From contig CANMWO010000001.1 of the NCBI GenBank assembly GCA_947501695.1, positions 186,001-250,000 on the forward strand: a stretch of 64,000 bases of DNA. Reading direction: 5' to 3'. The notes under the pieces were generated by a model. It did no database searches, had not been told where the DNA came from, and saw only the letters and a program-made list of their open reading frames with translations. The stretch comes from an uncultured Sphingomonadaceae bacterium. Its GTDB lineage: Bacteria > Pseudomonadota > Alphaproteobacteria > Sphingomonadales > Sphingomonadaceae. Positions 24,847 to 34,031 of the stretch are shown here, one piece after another. Both the position numbers and the translations under genes were made by a program. Each line of letters opens with the position of its first letter. The first letter of the stretch is position 1.

Positions 24847-27800
24847 TCACTCCGCCGCCAACAACTCTTCGGCTGCATCCAGATCCACCGACACCAGCTG
24901 CGAAATCCCGCGTTCTATCATCGTAACACCGAATAACCGGTGCATCCGGCTCATCGTCACCGCATTATGGGTCACGATCAGATAGCGTGTGTTGGTCTCT
25001 GCGACCATCTTGTCGAGCAGATCGCAGAAGCGCTCGATATTCGCGTCATCCAGCGGCGCATCGACCTCATCGAGCACGCAGATCGGTGCGGGATTGGTCA
25101 GGAACAGGCCAAAGATCAACGCCACCGCGGTCAACGCCTGTTCGCCGCCGGATAGCAAGGTCAGAGAGGTCAGTCTCTTGCCAGGCGGCTGCGCCATGAT
25201 TTCGAGGCCCGCTTCGAGCGGGTCGTCGCTGTCGACCAGTTCCAGATGCGCGCTGCCGCCGTCGAACAGGGTTGAGAATAGCCGCTGGAAATGCTGATCG
25301 ACTTCCTTAAACGCCGCTAGTAGCCGTTGCCGCCCTTCGCGGTTGAGGCTGCCGATGGAGCCGCGCAGCTGGTTGATCGCTTCGTTTAGTTCGCTGCTTT
25401 CCTTGGTCGATTTTTCCCATTCGGTCTCAAGTTGTTCCAGCTCGTCCGCTGCAACCAGATTAACTGGGCCGATCCGTTCGCGGCTCAACGTCAATCGCTC
25501 CAGTTCCGCCGATTCCAGCCCGGCTTCACCAACCGTGGCTTCGTCAAATTCACATTTTTCGGACAGCAATTGCGGTGGACATTCAAATTTCTCACCGGAG
25601 ATTCGACCCATTTCCACCCGGCGCAAATCTTGGTTCTCGGCACGCGCCTTGGCTCCGGCACGCAGCTCGCGCGCCTGACTGAGCGCTTCGCTTGTGGCGT
25701 TTAACCGGTCTTCGTGATCGCGCTGTGCCAGTTCAGCCGCCTGTTGCGCGGTATTTTTTTCCGCGACCACCGCGTTGAGGGCATCCTGCTGTTCTTGCAG
25801 CTTGGTCACTTCCACTTCAATCACGCGCGGGCGGTCGGCTAGTTTTTCAACCTCTGCCTCAATCGCCGTGCCGCGTTTGCTCATCTCTGCCATGCGCGTG
25901 GCAGCCTCGCTGGAGCGATCCTGCCAGCTCTTAATTTGCGCGCCAGCCACGGCCTTTTGTTCTTTTACCTGTGCGAGTTTTTGATCGAGGCCGGACAAAG
26001 CCGCCTGTGAGGACATGACCTGCTGTCGCGCCGCATCGCGGTGTTCCTGCAGCGCTGCGCGCGCGCTTTCCTGCGCTGCGCCGTCGGGTTGGCTGGTACG
26101 TTCTTTCTGGGCGGTTTCCAGCTCCGTCAGCGCGGTTGCCGTTTCTGCTTTCAGGGCCGCTTCCCGCTCGGAGAGACTAGCAGTCCTCTTTTGCAGCCAG
26201 CCGAGCGCTTCTTCGGCTTGATCTGCTTCCCGCAGCGCCTGCCGCAGCAAATCCTCTGCCTCGCGCCGCGCTGTCCGTGCCTCGGCAAGCTCTTGCTCGG
26301 CGGTTGCAATGGCTTCCTGCTGGCTGTGCAAGGCGGTTTCCGCCGCGGCGGCTTTCGCTCCGGCTGGTCCAAGCAAGCCGGATAGCTCAGTCAGGCGATT
26401 GGCGCGCACTAGCCGTTCGGCGCTGGCATTGCCGTCATCGCGGGCGACAAAACCGTCCCAGCGGCGCAAGGCTCCTGTTTTGGTAACCAGTCTTTGGCCG
26501 ACCGCAAGCGATTGGTTGGCATCGCTGTCGGCAACAAAAATCTGTGACAGGCGATTGTGCAATTGTTCTGGCGCCTCGACATGATCGAGCAATATTTGGG
26601 TTCCGGCTGGTGCTTTGCCTGCGGCCAAGGCGCTGCCACCGCTCCAGAATCGATCGCCATCTTCGCCAATGGATGCCAGCAAATCGTCACCCAAAGCCGC
26701 CGCCAAAGCCCGTTCATACCCGGGTGCAGCCTTAACCTGATCGATTGCCTTATGATCGCTTTCACCCTTGGAGAGTTCCCGTTCCAAAGCGCTATGTTCG
26801 GATGTGAGCCCCGCCAGTTCGGCTTTCAAAGAGGCCAGCGCAGACTCGGCCGCATCACGCGCTTCGCTGGCGGCTAACCGCTTTGCTTCCAGCGCTGCGA
26901 TTTGCGATCCGCTGCTATCAGCTTGCTTCTGGGCGGCTTCCCGCGCAGCAATGGCATCGGCAAGGGCGGCTTTGAGTTCTGCCTCATCACCCATTTCGGC
27001 GCGTTCCTGCGCTAGCCGATCGAGCTCGACAGTCAACCGGCCATGACGGGTCTGGGCGGCTTCCAGGGCGGCATTGGCAACCTTGATCTCCGCCTGTATC
27101 CGCGCTTCTTCGGCCACCGCTTTGGCCAGTTCGACTTCGCTATCGCTAGCGGCACGTTCTGCTTTCTCCGCCTGTTTCTCGAGCTCTGGACGCTCAGCTT
27201 CTAGGCCCGCGAGCTCGGTTGTAAGGCGTTTGTCATCCTGTTCGAGCCGGGACAATGCCTCCATCGCATCGCGAGTAAGCTGATCCTCGCGCGCATTATC
27301 ATCTTGGATGCGCTGCGCCTGTGCCTGCAGGTCGAGCAGGCGTGATTTCAGGTTGTCGCGCTCGTTGGTCAATGAGAGAAGGCGATGGCTTGACTCGCTG
27401 GCTTCCTCGCGCGCTCTGGTGAGGTCGGCACGCAATATGCCAAGCGTCTTGGCGCTTTCATTCTGCGCTTTCACAGCCGATTGTTGTGCATTCTGCGCGG
27501 CGTTGACTTTAGCCTCGGCCGTTTCTGCTTCTGCTTTGGCAGCATCAGCCGCCGCAGCGGCCTCTTTCCACCGCGCAAAAATCAGCCGCGCTTCTACAGT
27601 CGTAATCTGGCCGCTGAGTTTCTTGTAGCGCTCCGCCTGTTTGGCTTGACGCCGCAAGGCAGATGCGCGCTGTTCCATATCGCCCAATATGTCATCAAGT
27701 CGCCCGAGGTTTTTCTCGGCCGCACGCAGCTTTTGCTCAGCATCCTTTCGACGCACGTGGAGCCCGGAAATACCAGCCGCTTCCTCCAGCATTTCGCGTC

Positions 27801-28284
27801 GATCGGTTGGTTTGGAGGAGATCACATTACTGATCTTGCCCTGACTGACCAATGCCGGACTATGCGCGCCAGTCGCGGCATCAGCGAAGATCAGCGCAAC
27901 ATCCTTCGCGCGGACATCGGTACCATTGGCGCGGTAAGCGCTGCCAGCACCGCGTTCAATGCGCCGGACAATTTCCAACTCGCTGTCATTATCACCGACG
28001 TGGAGCGACGAGACATCATTCGTCTCGCGTTCAGCATGCAGAGCGACCTCGGCAAATTGGCGTTCCGGGCGTTGGTCGGTTCCGGCAAAGATCACATCTT
28101 CCATGCCGCCGCCGCGCATGGATTTGGCAGAACTTTCACCCATGACCCAACGGATTGCCTCGAGGAGGTTGGATTTACCGCAGCCATTGGGGCCGACAAC
28201 ACCGGTCAGCCCTTTTTCAATGCGCAGCTCGGTAGGATCGACAAAGCTCTTGAAGCCCGAAAGTTTGAGCTTCTTTATTTGCAC
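24847..28284 (-). CDS. smc: Chromosome segregation ATPase Smc
   Basis: 1145 residues. Head motifs: Walker A GPNGCGKSNL near the N-terminus; at the C-terminus the ABC signature LLSGGEQALT, and Walker B ICVLDEVDAPLDD. Between them are two long Ala/Glu/Lys/Gln-rich coiled coils separated by a hinge about halfway along (APGYERALAAALGDDLLAS onward). With ScpA/ScpB it forms the condensin that organises sister origins. It lies in an operon with dciA and two dsbA-like genes upstream and a 99-residue ORF directly downstream. A weak hairpin with T4 precedes it at 28344-28364. Confidence 0.97.
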   Translation of the reverse strand: MQIKKLKLSGFKSFVDPTELRIEKGLTGVVGPNGCGKSNLLEAIRWVMGESSAKSMRGGGMEDVIFAGTDQRPERQFAEVALHAERETNDVSSLHVGDNDSELEIVRRIERGAGSAYRANGTDVRAKDVALIFADAATGAHSPALVSQGKISNVISSKPTDRREMLEEAAGISGLHVRRKDAEQKLRAAEKNLGRLDDILGDMEQRASALRRQAKQAERYKKLSGQITTVEARLIFARWKEAAAAADAAKAEAETAEAKVNAAQNAQQSAVKAQNESAKTLGILRADLTRAREEASESSHRLLSLTNERDNLKSRLLDLQAQAQRIQDDNAREDQLTRDAMEALSRLEQDDKRLTTELAGLEAERPELEKQAEKAERAASDSEVELAKAVAEEARIQAEIKVANAALEAAQTRHGRLTVELDRLAQERAEMGDEAELKAALADAIAAREAAQKQADSSGSQIAALEAKRLAASEARDAAESALASLKAELAGLTSEHSALERELSKGESDHKAIDQVKAAPGYERALAAALGDDLLASIGEDGDRFWSGGSALAAGKAPAGTQILLDHVEAPEQLHNRLSQIFVADSDANQSLAVGQRLVTKTGALRRWDGFVARDDGNASAERLVRANRLTELSGLLGPAGAKAAAAETALHSQQEAIATAEQELAEARTARREAEDLLRQALREADQAEEALGWLQKRTASLSEREAALKAETATALTELETAQKERTSQPDGAAQESARAALQEHRDAARQQVMSSQAALSGLDQKLAQVKEQKAVAGAQIKSWQDRSSEAATRMAEMSKRGTAIEAEVEKLADRPRVIEVEVTKLQEQQDALNAVVAEKNTAQQAAELAQRDHEDRLNATSEALSQARELRAGAKARAENQDLRRVEMGRISGEKFECPPQLLSEKCEFDEATVGEAGLESAELERLTLSRERIGPVNLVAADELEQLETEWEKSTKESSELNEAINQLRGSIGSLNREGRQRLLAAFKEVDQHFQRLFSTLFDGGSAHLELVDSDDPLEAGLEIMAQPPGKRLTSLTLLSGGEQALTAVALIFGLFLTNPAPICVLDEVDAPLDDANIERFCDLLDKMVAETNTRYLIVTHNAVTMSRMHRLFGVTMIERGISQLVSVDLDAAEELLAAE

Positions 28285-28343
28285 GCAGGTTGCCCTGCTT
28301 GGCTGTCATCTATCAATCGCATTGCTCGCTCCCCCAAAGCGAC

Positions 28344-28364
28344 AAAAGGCGCTTACCGGGCGCC
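28344..28364 (-). terminator. Weak terminator-like hairpin over the DsbA stop codon
   Basis: Read leftward, GGCGC (28364-28360), a seven-base loop containing the TAA stop of the upstream thioredoxin-fold gene, GCGCC (28352-28348), then TTTT (28347-28344). The stem is only five base pairs, so at most it attenuates transcription into smc. Confidence 0.3.
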
Positions 28365-29096
28365 TGCTTCTTTCAATTTGGTTTCCACCAGCGTCCAGTT
28401 CGTACCTTCGATTTTCTGGCCGTTGATCAAGAAAGTTGGTGTGCCCTGAACATCAAAGTCCTTCACCGCTGTCTGGGTGTCGGCCATTAATTTTTCAGCT
28501 GTCGCGGTTTCACTCAGGCAGGCTTTGGCTTGATCTGACGAAACGCCAAGCTGTTGAAAATAGCTGATCAAGTCCAGTTCTTCGGCCAGTTTGACGAAAC
28601 GCTCATTGGGTGCGGATTCCAATATGCCTTTATAGGTTGCTTCGCCCATAGCTTGGGCTTTTTCAAACATCGGAGCTTGGTTGCTGAGCGCCTGTTTAGT
28701 CAGCGCGAAATATGGTCCCTCGCCGCTGCAGCGGGACAGGATGGCGGCTGTCAGGTCCAGTGGATCCCGAACAAAATTGCGGATCTCAAAACTCACGCGG
28801 CCTGATTCGACATAATCATCGCGGATGGCAGCAAAGGCGTCGTCGCCAAAGGTAGCGCAAACCCCGCAGGTAATCGACATATATTCAACCAGCTTGATCG
28901 GCGCATCGGGATTGCCCATCACAATGCCACCAGCTTCGGTCGATGCAACTGTGGTGGACCATTTCTGACCTTCCGGAGCCGCTACAGTTTCAGCTGCATC
29001 GCCAGAAGTTACCCCGCCTTCGGTTTCTGCAGCGCCGCCGCAGCCGGTTAGCGTAAGTGCCAGAGCGATCGGTGCAAGATAGAGTGATTTAGACAT
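28353..29096 (-). CDS. DsbA-family thioredoxin-fold lipoprotein
   Basis: 247 residues with a lipobox (LTGC, Cys19), a 40-residue linker, then a DsbA-like domain with the redox pair Cys77-Gly-Val-Cys80 and the cis-Pro loop VQGTPTFLING. It is a periplasmic, membrane-tethered thiol:disulfide exchanger. It resembles the BdbD/DsbG-like proteins that sit beside smc in many alphaproteobacteria. It is paralogous to the next gene upstream in the operon (29130-29825), with 33 bp between them; the two may divide oxidase and isomerase roles. Confidence 0.9.
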   Translation of the reverse strand: MSKSLYLAPIALALTLTGCGGAAETEGGVTSGDAAETVAAPEGQKWSTTVASTEAGGIVMGNPDAPIKLVEYMSITCGVCATFGDDAFAAIRDDYVESGRVSFEIRNFVRDPLDLTAAILSRCSGEGPYFALTKQALSNQAPMFEKAQAMGEATYKGILESAPNERFVKLAEELDLISYFQQLGVSSDQAKACLSETATAEKLMADTQTAVKDFDVQGTPTFLINGQKIEGTNWTLVETKLKEAGAR

Positions 29097-29129
29097 AGAT
29101 GGTTTCCTGTTATTCTTATGGGTTTGTTC

Positions 29130-29825
29130 TTATTTCGGTAGAGCCAATAAAGCGGCGCGCAAGCGGGACCAATTGTGGACCTTTTCAATGGGCTGGTTGT
29201 TCACAGTAAAGCTTGGCGTGCCGGACAATTTCAACGTTCCGGTTGCATATTTGGTCATGGCCAAAATTTTGTCCTGCGTCGATTGGTCGGCTAGACAGAC
29301 ATCAACCTGCTTCGCAGAATAACCGCGTTTTTTCATCAGGCCATAAAAGTCCGCCGCTTTGGCAATTTTTTTCAACCGTTCGGGAACGGTTCCTTCGTTC
29401 AATGATTTCATGACATCAGGTGAAGAAGACTGGAAGGTCTCCATCCAGCTTGCTTGGGATCCGAGAAACGCACGATGATTGCCAAAAAACTTGGTGCGGC
29501 CGCCGCATCGCGCCAGCATTGCCGCCGTTAAGTCAATCGGGTTGAGGATCAGGTTGCGGACTTCAAAGCTCATATGACCCTTTTGGATGAAGTCGGACTT
29601 TAAGGAGTCATGCGATTCCGTTTCAAAATTCGCGCAGTGATTGCAGGTATAGCTCATATATTCGACCACCTGATGTTTGGCCAAGGGATTGCCAACGATA
29701 TGACCACCCTTGTCGGACATGGTGACGCGCTGGGCCCAGTCCGTTTCTTGCGCTGTGGCTGGCGCAGCGACAATGGTTGCTACTCCCAATGCTGCCGAAG
29801 CAATATACGCGCTTCCAAACTTCAT
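29130..29825 (-). CDS. DsbA-family thiol:disulfide oxidoreductase, secreted
   Basis: 231 residues with a cleavable signal peptide (APATAQ, about residue 26) and active site Cys61-Asn-His-Cys64, followed by the DsbA helical insertion and a TPSF cis-Pro loop (LSGTPSFTVNN). It is soluble in the periplasm, in contrast to its lipoprotein paralogue downstream. Its ATG overlaps the stop of dciA by four bases (ATGA), so the two are translationally coupled. Confidence 0.9.
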   Translation of the reverse strand: MKFGSAYIASAALGVATIVAAPATAQETDWAQRVTMSDKGGHIVGNPLAKHQVVEYMSYTCNHCANFETESHDSLKSDFIQKGHMSFEVRNLILNPIDLTAAMLARCGGRTKFFGNHRAFLGSQASWMETFQSSSPDVMKSLNEGTVPERLKKIAKAADFYGLMKKRGYSAKQVDVCLADQSTQDKILAMTKYATGTLKLSGTPSFTVNNQPIEKVHNWSRLRAALLALPK

Positions 29826-30508
29826 TCGTCGTCCTTCTTCTCTTCCGGCCCGCTATTATTTCGTTGCCGTTTTACGCCACCACCAATTTTTCCCATGATG
29901 GTAATTGGTTTTGGTTCCTCTATTTGCGGAGCGCCTTCCGACTTGGCAATAGCTGTTGCTAGTGATTCCAGTACCCTGTTCAATTCCGGGTCTCCAATAT
30001 CGCGGAGACTGTCTCCCAATTCTATTGGTGCGGGTTTCAATGATGGCGGCAGTGTAACCCGTTTTTCTCTAGGCTTTTCAGGGTCTTTTGCTGGATTTAC
30101 TGGTCCTTGCCTGAATCTTACCTGACTAATTGCACCATAGCCGAAAAAGCGGTTCACCCGCTCGATAATTTCCGGTGTAATATGTTGCATCAAGGTCGAA
30201 TGGGCACCGGAAACCAGCAAATGGAGGGTCCCGCCCTCTTTTTCGCCGCGTGGAAAGCGGATTGATTCGGGTAAAGAGACGCCTGCGTAGCGTTCCCCAA
30301 CAATCTCCGGCCAGCGGCTGACCACCGAACTTTGGATGAAACCGTAGCGGCGAAAGGCGGCCCGGCCGATTTCAGGCATAAGGTCGGATATGCTGCGCGC
30401 GTCGCCGCCGCGTGGGCGTTGATATTTGCTGAATTTTCTGGCCACGGATGGGCGCTTAGCGCTTTTGCGCTTTGGCTTTTTGTCGTCTGGATTATTTTCC
30501 TTCGCCAT
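29822..30508 (-). CDS. dciA: DUF721 protein, probable replicative-helicase loader/operator DciA
   Basis: 228 residues from ATG 30508. The N-terminus is basic and disordered (KKPKRKSAKRP); the central part contains the DUF721 domain (VVSRWPEIVGERYAGVSLPESIRF, then GTLHLLVSGAHSTLMQHITPEIIERVNRFFG). DUF721 defines DciA, which assists loading of DnaB in bacteria that lack DnaC. The C-terminal third is Pro/Glu/Lys-rich. It is divergent from mutY with only 27 bp between the starts, an arrangement I recognise from other alphaproteobacteria. Confidence 0.85.
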   Translation of the reverse strand: MAKENNPDDKKPKRKSAKRPSVARKFSKYQRPRGGDARSISDLMPEIGRAAFRRYGFIQSSVVSRWPEIVGERYAGVSLPESIRFPRGEKEGGTLHLLVSGAHSTLMQHITPEIIERVNRFFGYGAISQVRFRQGPVNPAKDPEKPREKRVTLPPSLKPAPIELGDSLRDIGDPELNRVLESLATAIAKSEGAPQIEEPKPITIMGKIGGGVKRQRNNSGPEEKKDDE

Positions 30509-30535
30509 CACGGTGCACCATGGCATAGGCACCCC

Positions 30536-31627
30536 ATGGGCGTCGACAGAATAACCGGTGAAGCGCAGGATATCACCGCCAAAATCAGTGCACATTATGT
30601 GGATAACGCGCGCAATTTGCCATGGCGCGTGCCGCCTAAGATTTCGGCGAGCGGTGCCTTGCCCGATCCCTATCATGTCTGGTTGTCCGAGGTGATGTTG
30701 CAGCAGACGACGGTTGCGGCGGTAATCGCCTATTTCCAGAAATTCACCAAGCGATGGCCGACAGTCCGCGATATGGCAGCAGCGGATGAGGCGGATATAC
30801 TCGCGGCTTGGGCTGGCCTTGGCTATTATGCACGGGCCCGAAACCTGCACAAATGCGCACGATTTGTGACTGACAGCTTGGCCGGAGTGTTTCCCTCGCA
30901 GGAAGCGGAGTTGCTCAAACTACCCGGAGTTGGAGCCTATACGGCGGCAGCCATTGCAGCGATTGCATTTGGTGAACGTGCGGTGGTTGTCGATGCCAAT
31001 ATCGAACGGTTGGTGGCACGGTTGTTTGTTATCGATACGCCGTTGCCGGCTGGCAAAACGGACATTCGCATTGGCATGGACGCCCTGACGCCTAAGCATG
31101 GCGCGGGCGATTTTGCGCAGGCCTGTATGGATATCGGTGCAAGTATCTGCTCCGCCAAGGCACCAAAATGTGAGATTTGTCCGATCCAAACCCATTGTGC
31201 CGCGCATGCAAAAGGCGATCAGGAGCGCTACCCGGTCAAGCCGCCGAAAAAGGCCAAACCAATCCGGAAAGGTCGCTTTTTCTGGATAGAACAGGACGAA
31301 AAACTGTTGCTTGTCACACGCCCAGAAAAGGGAATGTTAGCTTCCATGCGCGCCTTGCCGGACGACAATTGGGCAGCTGGCACTGACGGGCATGGGCAGC
31401 CTCCACTGGATGGGAAATGGCAACTATACGAGAATATCGTTCAGCATAGCTTCACGCATTTTTCGCTTGAGATTGATTTGGCGGTTTATCAAAGCGAGAA
31501 AATCGTTACTAACAGTGATGACAATAGTTGGTGGCGTCTTGATGAGATAGATCAAGCCGGCCTTCCGACATTATATGCCAAAGCAGTAAAGTGGATGGCA
31601 CGACAAAAAGAAGAGGACAGGAAATGA
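30536..31627 (+). CDS. mutY: Adenine DNA glycosylase
   Basis: 363 residues from ATG 30536; earlier in-frame codons fall within dciA and are rejected. It shows catalytic Glu52 (LSEVMLQQT), the helix-hairpin-helix LPGVGAYTAAAI, catalytic Asp153 (VVDANIERL) and a [4Fe-4S] set Cys205-X6-Cys212-X2-Cys215-X5-Cys221. The C-terminal part is the Nudix-like domain that recognises 8-oxoguanine. It removes adenine mispaired with 8-oxoG. The stop overlaps the next gene's ATG. Confidence 0.96.
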   Translation: MGVDRITGEAQDITAKISAHYVDNARNLPWRVPPKISASGALPDPYHVWLSEVMLQQTTVAAVIAYFQKFTKRWPTVRDMAAADEADILAAWAGLGYYARARNLHKCARFVTDSLAGVFPSQEAELLKLPGVGAYTAAAIAAIAFGERAVVVDANIERLVARLFVIDTPLPAGKTDIRIGMDALTPKHGAGDFAQACMDIGASICSAKAPKCEICPIQTHCAAHAKGDQERYPVKPPKKAKPIRKGRFFWIEQDEKLLLVTRPEKGMLASMRALPDDNWAAGTDGHGQPPLDGKWQLYENIVQHSFTHFSLEIDLAVYQSEKIVTNSDDNSWWRLDEIDQAGLPTLYAKAVKWMARQKEEDRK

Positions 31628-32964
31628 GCGAACAGAAAAATATGCTTCCCGCTTTTGACAGACGTTCCGTTTTGGGAGGTTTGGGCGCCAGTGCGCTGCT
31701 CGCCGGTGTTCCGCAATCGGTTCTCGCGCGCAGCTTGGCGAGAGAACTACCCTCATTTCCCGGCCTGACAAAAATAATCAATGACTATGTCGCCGAAAAG
31801 AAGGTCGCTGGCATGATGGGTGTGATCGGATTCGGACAGGCCGAACCACAATATATTTCCGCCGGTTCGCTGACGCTCGGTGGAGATAAGCCCGTGGGGC
31901 CAGACACATTATGGCGCTTATATTCACAGACGAAACCGGTAACGGGCATGGCGACCATGATGCTGATTGAGGATGGATTGCTGTCGCTCGATCAACCGCT
32001 TTCCGATATATTCCCCGAGTTTAAAGATATGCAGGTTCTGGTCGATCCTGAAGGAGAGCTCGATAAAACCGTTGCGGCGACAAAGCCAATCACCATCCGC
32101 CAGTTACAAACTCATACCGCTGGACTGGGCTATTCGATCATTTCCAAAGGTCCGATCCAAAAGGCCTATCTGGCCAATGGAATTACCCCGGGTCGTATTA
32201 GCAGAAATCCGATACCGGGCGTCGATGCAGGTGCGCCGACACCTGATCTTATGACGTTCGTTAAACGTCTAGCTGCTCTGCCGTTGGTTTATCAACCGGG
32301 TAGCAAGTGGAGCTATTCGTTAAGTCATGATGTGCTTTCCGCGGTGATTGAAAAAATATCCGGTAAACCGTTGGATCAATTTTTACAGGAACGGATGTTT
32401 GGCCCGCTGGGTATGAATAACATATTTTATCACGTTCCGGCTGACCGGGCTGTCGACCTCGCCGATAATTATGCTCCCTTTGCTGGCTCGCTGATTCCGA
32501 TCGATCCGGGCGCAACAAGTATTTATCTCGACAAACCCGCTTTTGCTTTTGGCAGCACCGGTTTGGTTGGAACGGCTGGTGACTATGATAAATTCCTGAA
32601 AATGCTAGTCGGCTTCGGCAAAGTTGGTGACGTGCAGATCATGAAGCCGGAAACAGCAAAGCTTGGCATGTCAAATTTGCTTCCCGAAAGTGCTGATACA
32701 AGCGGCACTTGGGTTGCCAAGCAAGGCTTTGGTGCAGGTGGCAGGGCCGGTCTCGGCACAGTGGCAAGCCCGGCAGGTACATTTGGTTGGGGCGGTGCTG
32801 CCGGAACATCGGCTTTTGTCGACACTGTGCGGGGTTTCAGAGCGGGCGGCTATACGCAATATATTCCATCCAATACCTATCCCTTCCAATCAAATTTCCC
32901 GAAATATGTCTATGCAGACCTGTTGGGTGCCGTTGGCGCAGGTGAAGGAAAAACCAGCCCGTGA
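31624..32964 (+). CDS. Tat-exported beta-lactamase-fold serine hydrolase
   Basis: 446 residues from ATG 31624, overlapping the mutY stop (ATGA) with GAGGACAGGA upstream. RRSVLGG at 13-19 plus a hydrophobic stretch ending VLA is a twin-arginine signal. The class C beta-lactamase/EstB fold is seen in YSQTKPVTG (Ser-X-X-Lys), YSLSHD (position of the Tyr-X-Asn motif) and GWGGAAGTS near the C-terminus. The last two deviate from true cephalosporinases, so an esterase or peptidase is likelier than a drug-resistance enzyme. Confidence 0.9.
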   Translation: MSEQKNMLPAFDRRSVLGGLGASALLAGVPQSVLARSLARELPSFPGLTKIINDYVAEKKVAGMMGVIGFGQAEPQYISAGSLTLGGDKPVGPDTLWRLYSQTKPVTGMATMMLIEDGLLSLDQPLSDIFPEFKDMQVLVDPEGELDKTVAATKPITIRQLQTHTAGLGYSIISKGPIQKAYLANGITPGRISRNPIPGVDAGAPTPDLMTFVKRLAALPLVYQPGSKWSYSLSHDVLSAVIEKISGKPLDQFLQERMFGPLGMNNIFYHVPADRAVDLADNYAPFAGSLIPIDPGATSIYLDKPAFAFGSTGLVGTAGDYDKFLKMLVGFGKVGDVQIMKPETAKLGMSNLLPESADTSGTWVAKQGFGAGGRAGLGTVASPAGTFGWGGAAGTSAFVDTVRGFRAGGYTQYIPSNTYPFQSNFPKYVYADLLGAVGAGEGKTSP

Positions 32965-33893
32965 GTGATTCCGTCCTGCCGATTATGACCAACGACCTGA
33001 GCGCCATCGTTCCAACATTTGCCGGCGGGACAATAGATCGAGCGGATCAGGTCCGGGTTAATCCAGAGCGGCTCAAAGAAGCGATGATGCGGCCGAATGC
33101 GCGCTTGCTCAAGCTGGATGGGTTGAGTCCTGTTTTTGATGATATGGGCGATCTGGCTTGGGGCCCACTCTTCGAGGCATCGCCAGACAATGATCTGTTG
33201 TTGCTAGGCTTAGACGGCGATACGCCTTGCTTTGCCGAGCTTAATGGTGCGGGCAGCGCGATGCCGACCGCTGACCCGCGGCTTTGGCAATCATTGGGTG
33301 TCTTACCACCGGAACAAGCGGCTATCTACGCAACTGCCCGCAGCCTTGTCGACTGGCATGCCCGGCATCGTTTTTGTGCCAATTGCGGCCAGCCAACGGA
33401 ATCTCGCAAAGGCGGCTGGGCGCGGCAATGCAACAAAGAAGAAGGCGGCTGTGGGGCAGAACATTTTCCGCGCACTGATCCGGTCGCAATCATGCTCGCG
33501 GAATGTGAAGGCAAAATATTACTCGGCCGACAACCGCGCTTTCCGCCCAAGCGCTTTTCAGCGCTGGCAGGTTTTATCGAACCCGGCGAAAGCATTGAAG
33601 GCGGTGTCGCACGCGAATTATGGGAAGAGGCGGGCATCAAGGTCCACAATGTCCGCTATATTGCCAGCCAGCCCTGGCCGTTTCCGTCATCATTGATGAT
33701 GGCCTGCACCAGCGTGACTGATGATCCGACATTGACGTTGGACGAGGAAGAGATTGAGGAAGCGGCATGGTTCTCGCTGGACGAGGTGAAAGCCGCGATG
33801 AACGGCGATCCCGATGCGCCCTTTATTGCGCCACCGCCTTTTGCAATTGCCTATAATCTGCTCAAAAATTGGTTGGATGAACAGGATCGGTGA
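32961..33893 (+). CDS. nudC: NADH pyrophosphatase (Nudix)
   Basis: 310 residues beginning with GTG that overlaps the previous TGA. It has a zinc ribbon (FCANCGQPT, then two further Cys around KEEGGCG), the Nudix box starting GFIEPGESIEGGVARELWEE, and SQPWPFPSSLM, the motif that marks NudC. It cleaves NAD(H), and in other bacteria removes NAD caps from RNA. It is last of the mutY-hydrolase-nudC overlapping trio. Confidence 0.94.
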   Translation: MSDSVLPIMTNDLSAIVPTFAGGTIDRADQVRVNPERLKEAMMRPNARLLKLDGLSPVFDDMGDLAWGPLFEASPDNDLLLLGLDGDTPCFAELNGAGSAMPTADPRLWQSLGVLPPEQAAIYATARSLVDWHARHRFCANCGQPTESRKGGWARQCNKEEGGCGAEHFPRTDPVAIMLAECEGKILLGRQPRFPPKRFSALAGFIEPGESIEGGVARELWEEAGIKVHNVRYIASQPWPFPSSLMMACTSVTDDPTLTLDEEEIEEAAWFSLDEVKAAMNGDPDAPFIAPPPFAIAYNLLKNWLDEQDR

Positions 33894-33925
33894 CGTTCCG
33901 ACAGGCGAGCGCGGTTGATAGGCCG

Positions 33926-33958
33926 TAACGTCCGCTTTGGGCGCAAAGGCGGATGTTA
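33926..33958. repeat. Hairpin repeat (AACGTCCGCTTTG type), copy 1
   Basis: TAACGTCCGCTTTG and CAAAGGCGGATGTTA form a hairpin with one bulge and one G-U. I recognise the GTCCGCTTT-hairpin style from dispersed intergenic elements in alphaproteobacteria. A degenerate relative lies at 34840-34866, on the other side of the PhyH gene. Confidence 0.5.
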
Positions 33959-34002
33959 ACGTCAGAATGAGTGGTCTTCAGCTACCGCCCCAATTGCTAA
34001 AC

Positions 34003-34019
34003 TTACATCCCCGATGTAA
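34003..34019. promoter_or_regulatory. Operator-like palindrome TTACATC-CCC-GATGTAA
   Basis: Perfect seven-base arms with a three-base centre, ending 12 bases before the PhyH start. Size and position match TetR/MarR-type operators, so the dioxygenase gene is probably repressed at this site. No regulator gene is adjacent. Confidence 0.55.
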
Positions 34020-34031
34020 ATCATATCCTTG

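Noticed and set aside
27481-28449. A long rightward open frame (322 codons) opposite the start of smc
   Set aside because: It lies wholly antisense to the conserved ATPase head and coiled coil of Smc, encodes nothing recognisable and arises from codon bias.
30332-30535. N-terminal extension of MutY across the dciA start
   Set aside because: It is antisense to dciA codons; the MutY family starts close to ATG 30536.
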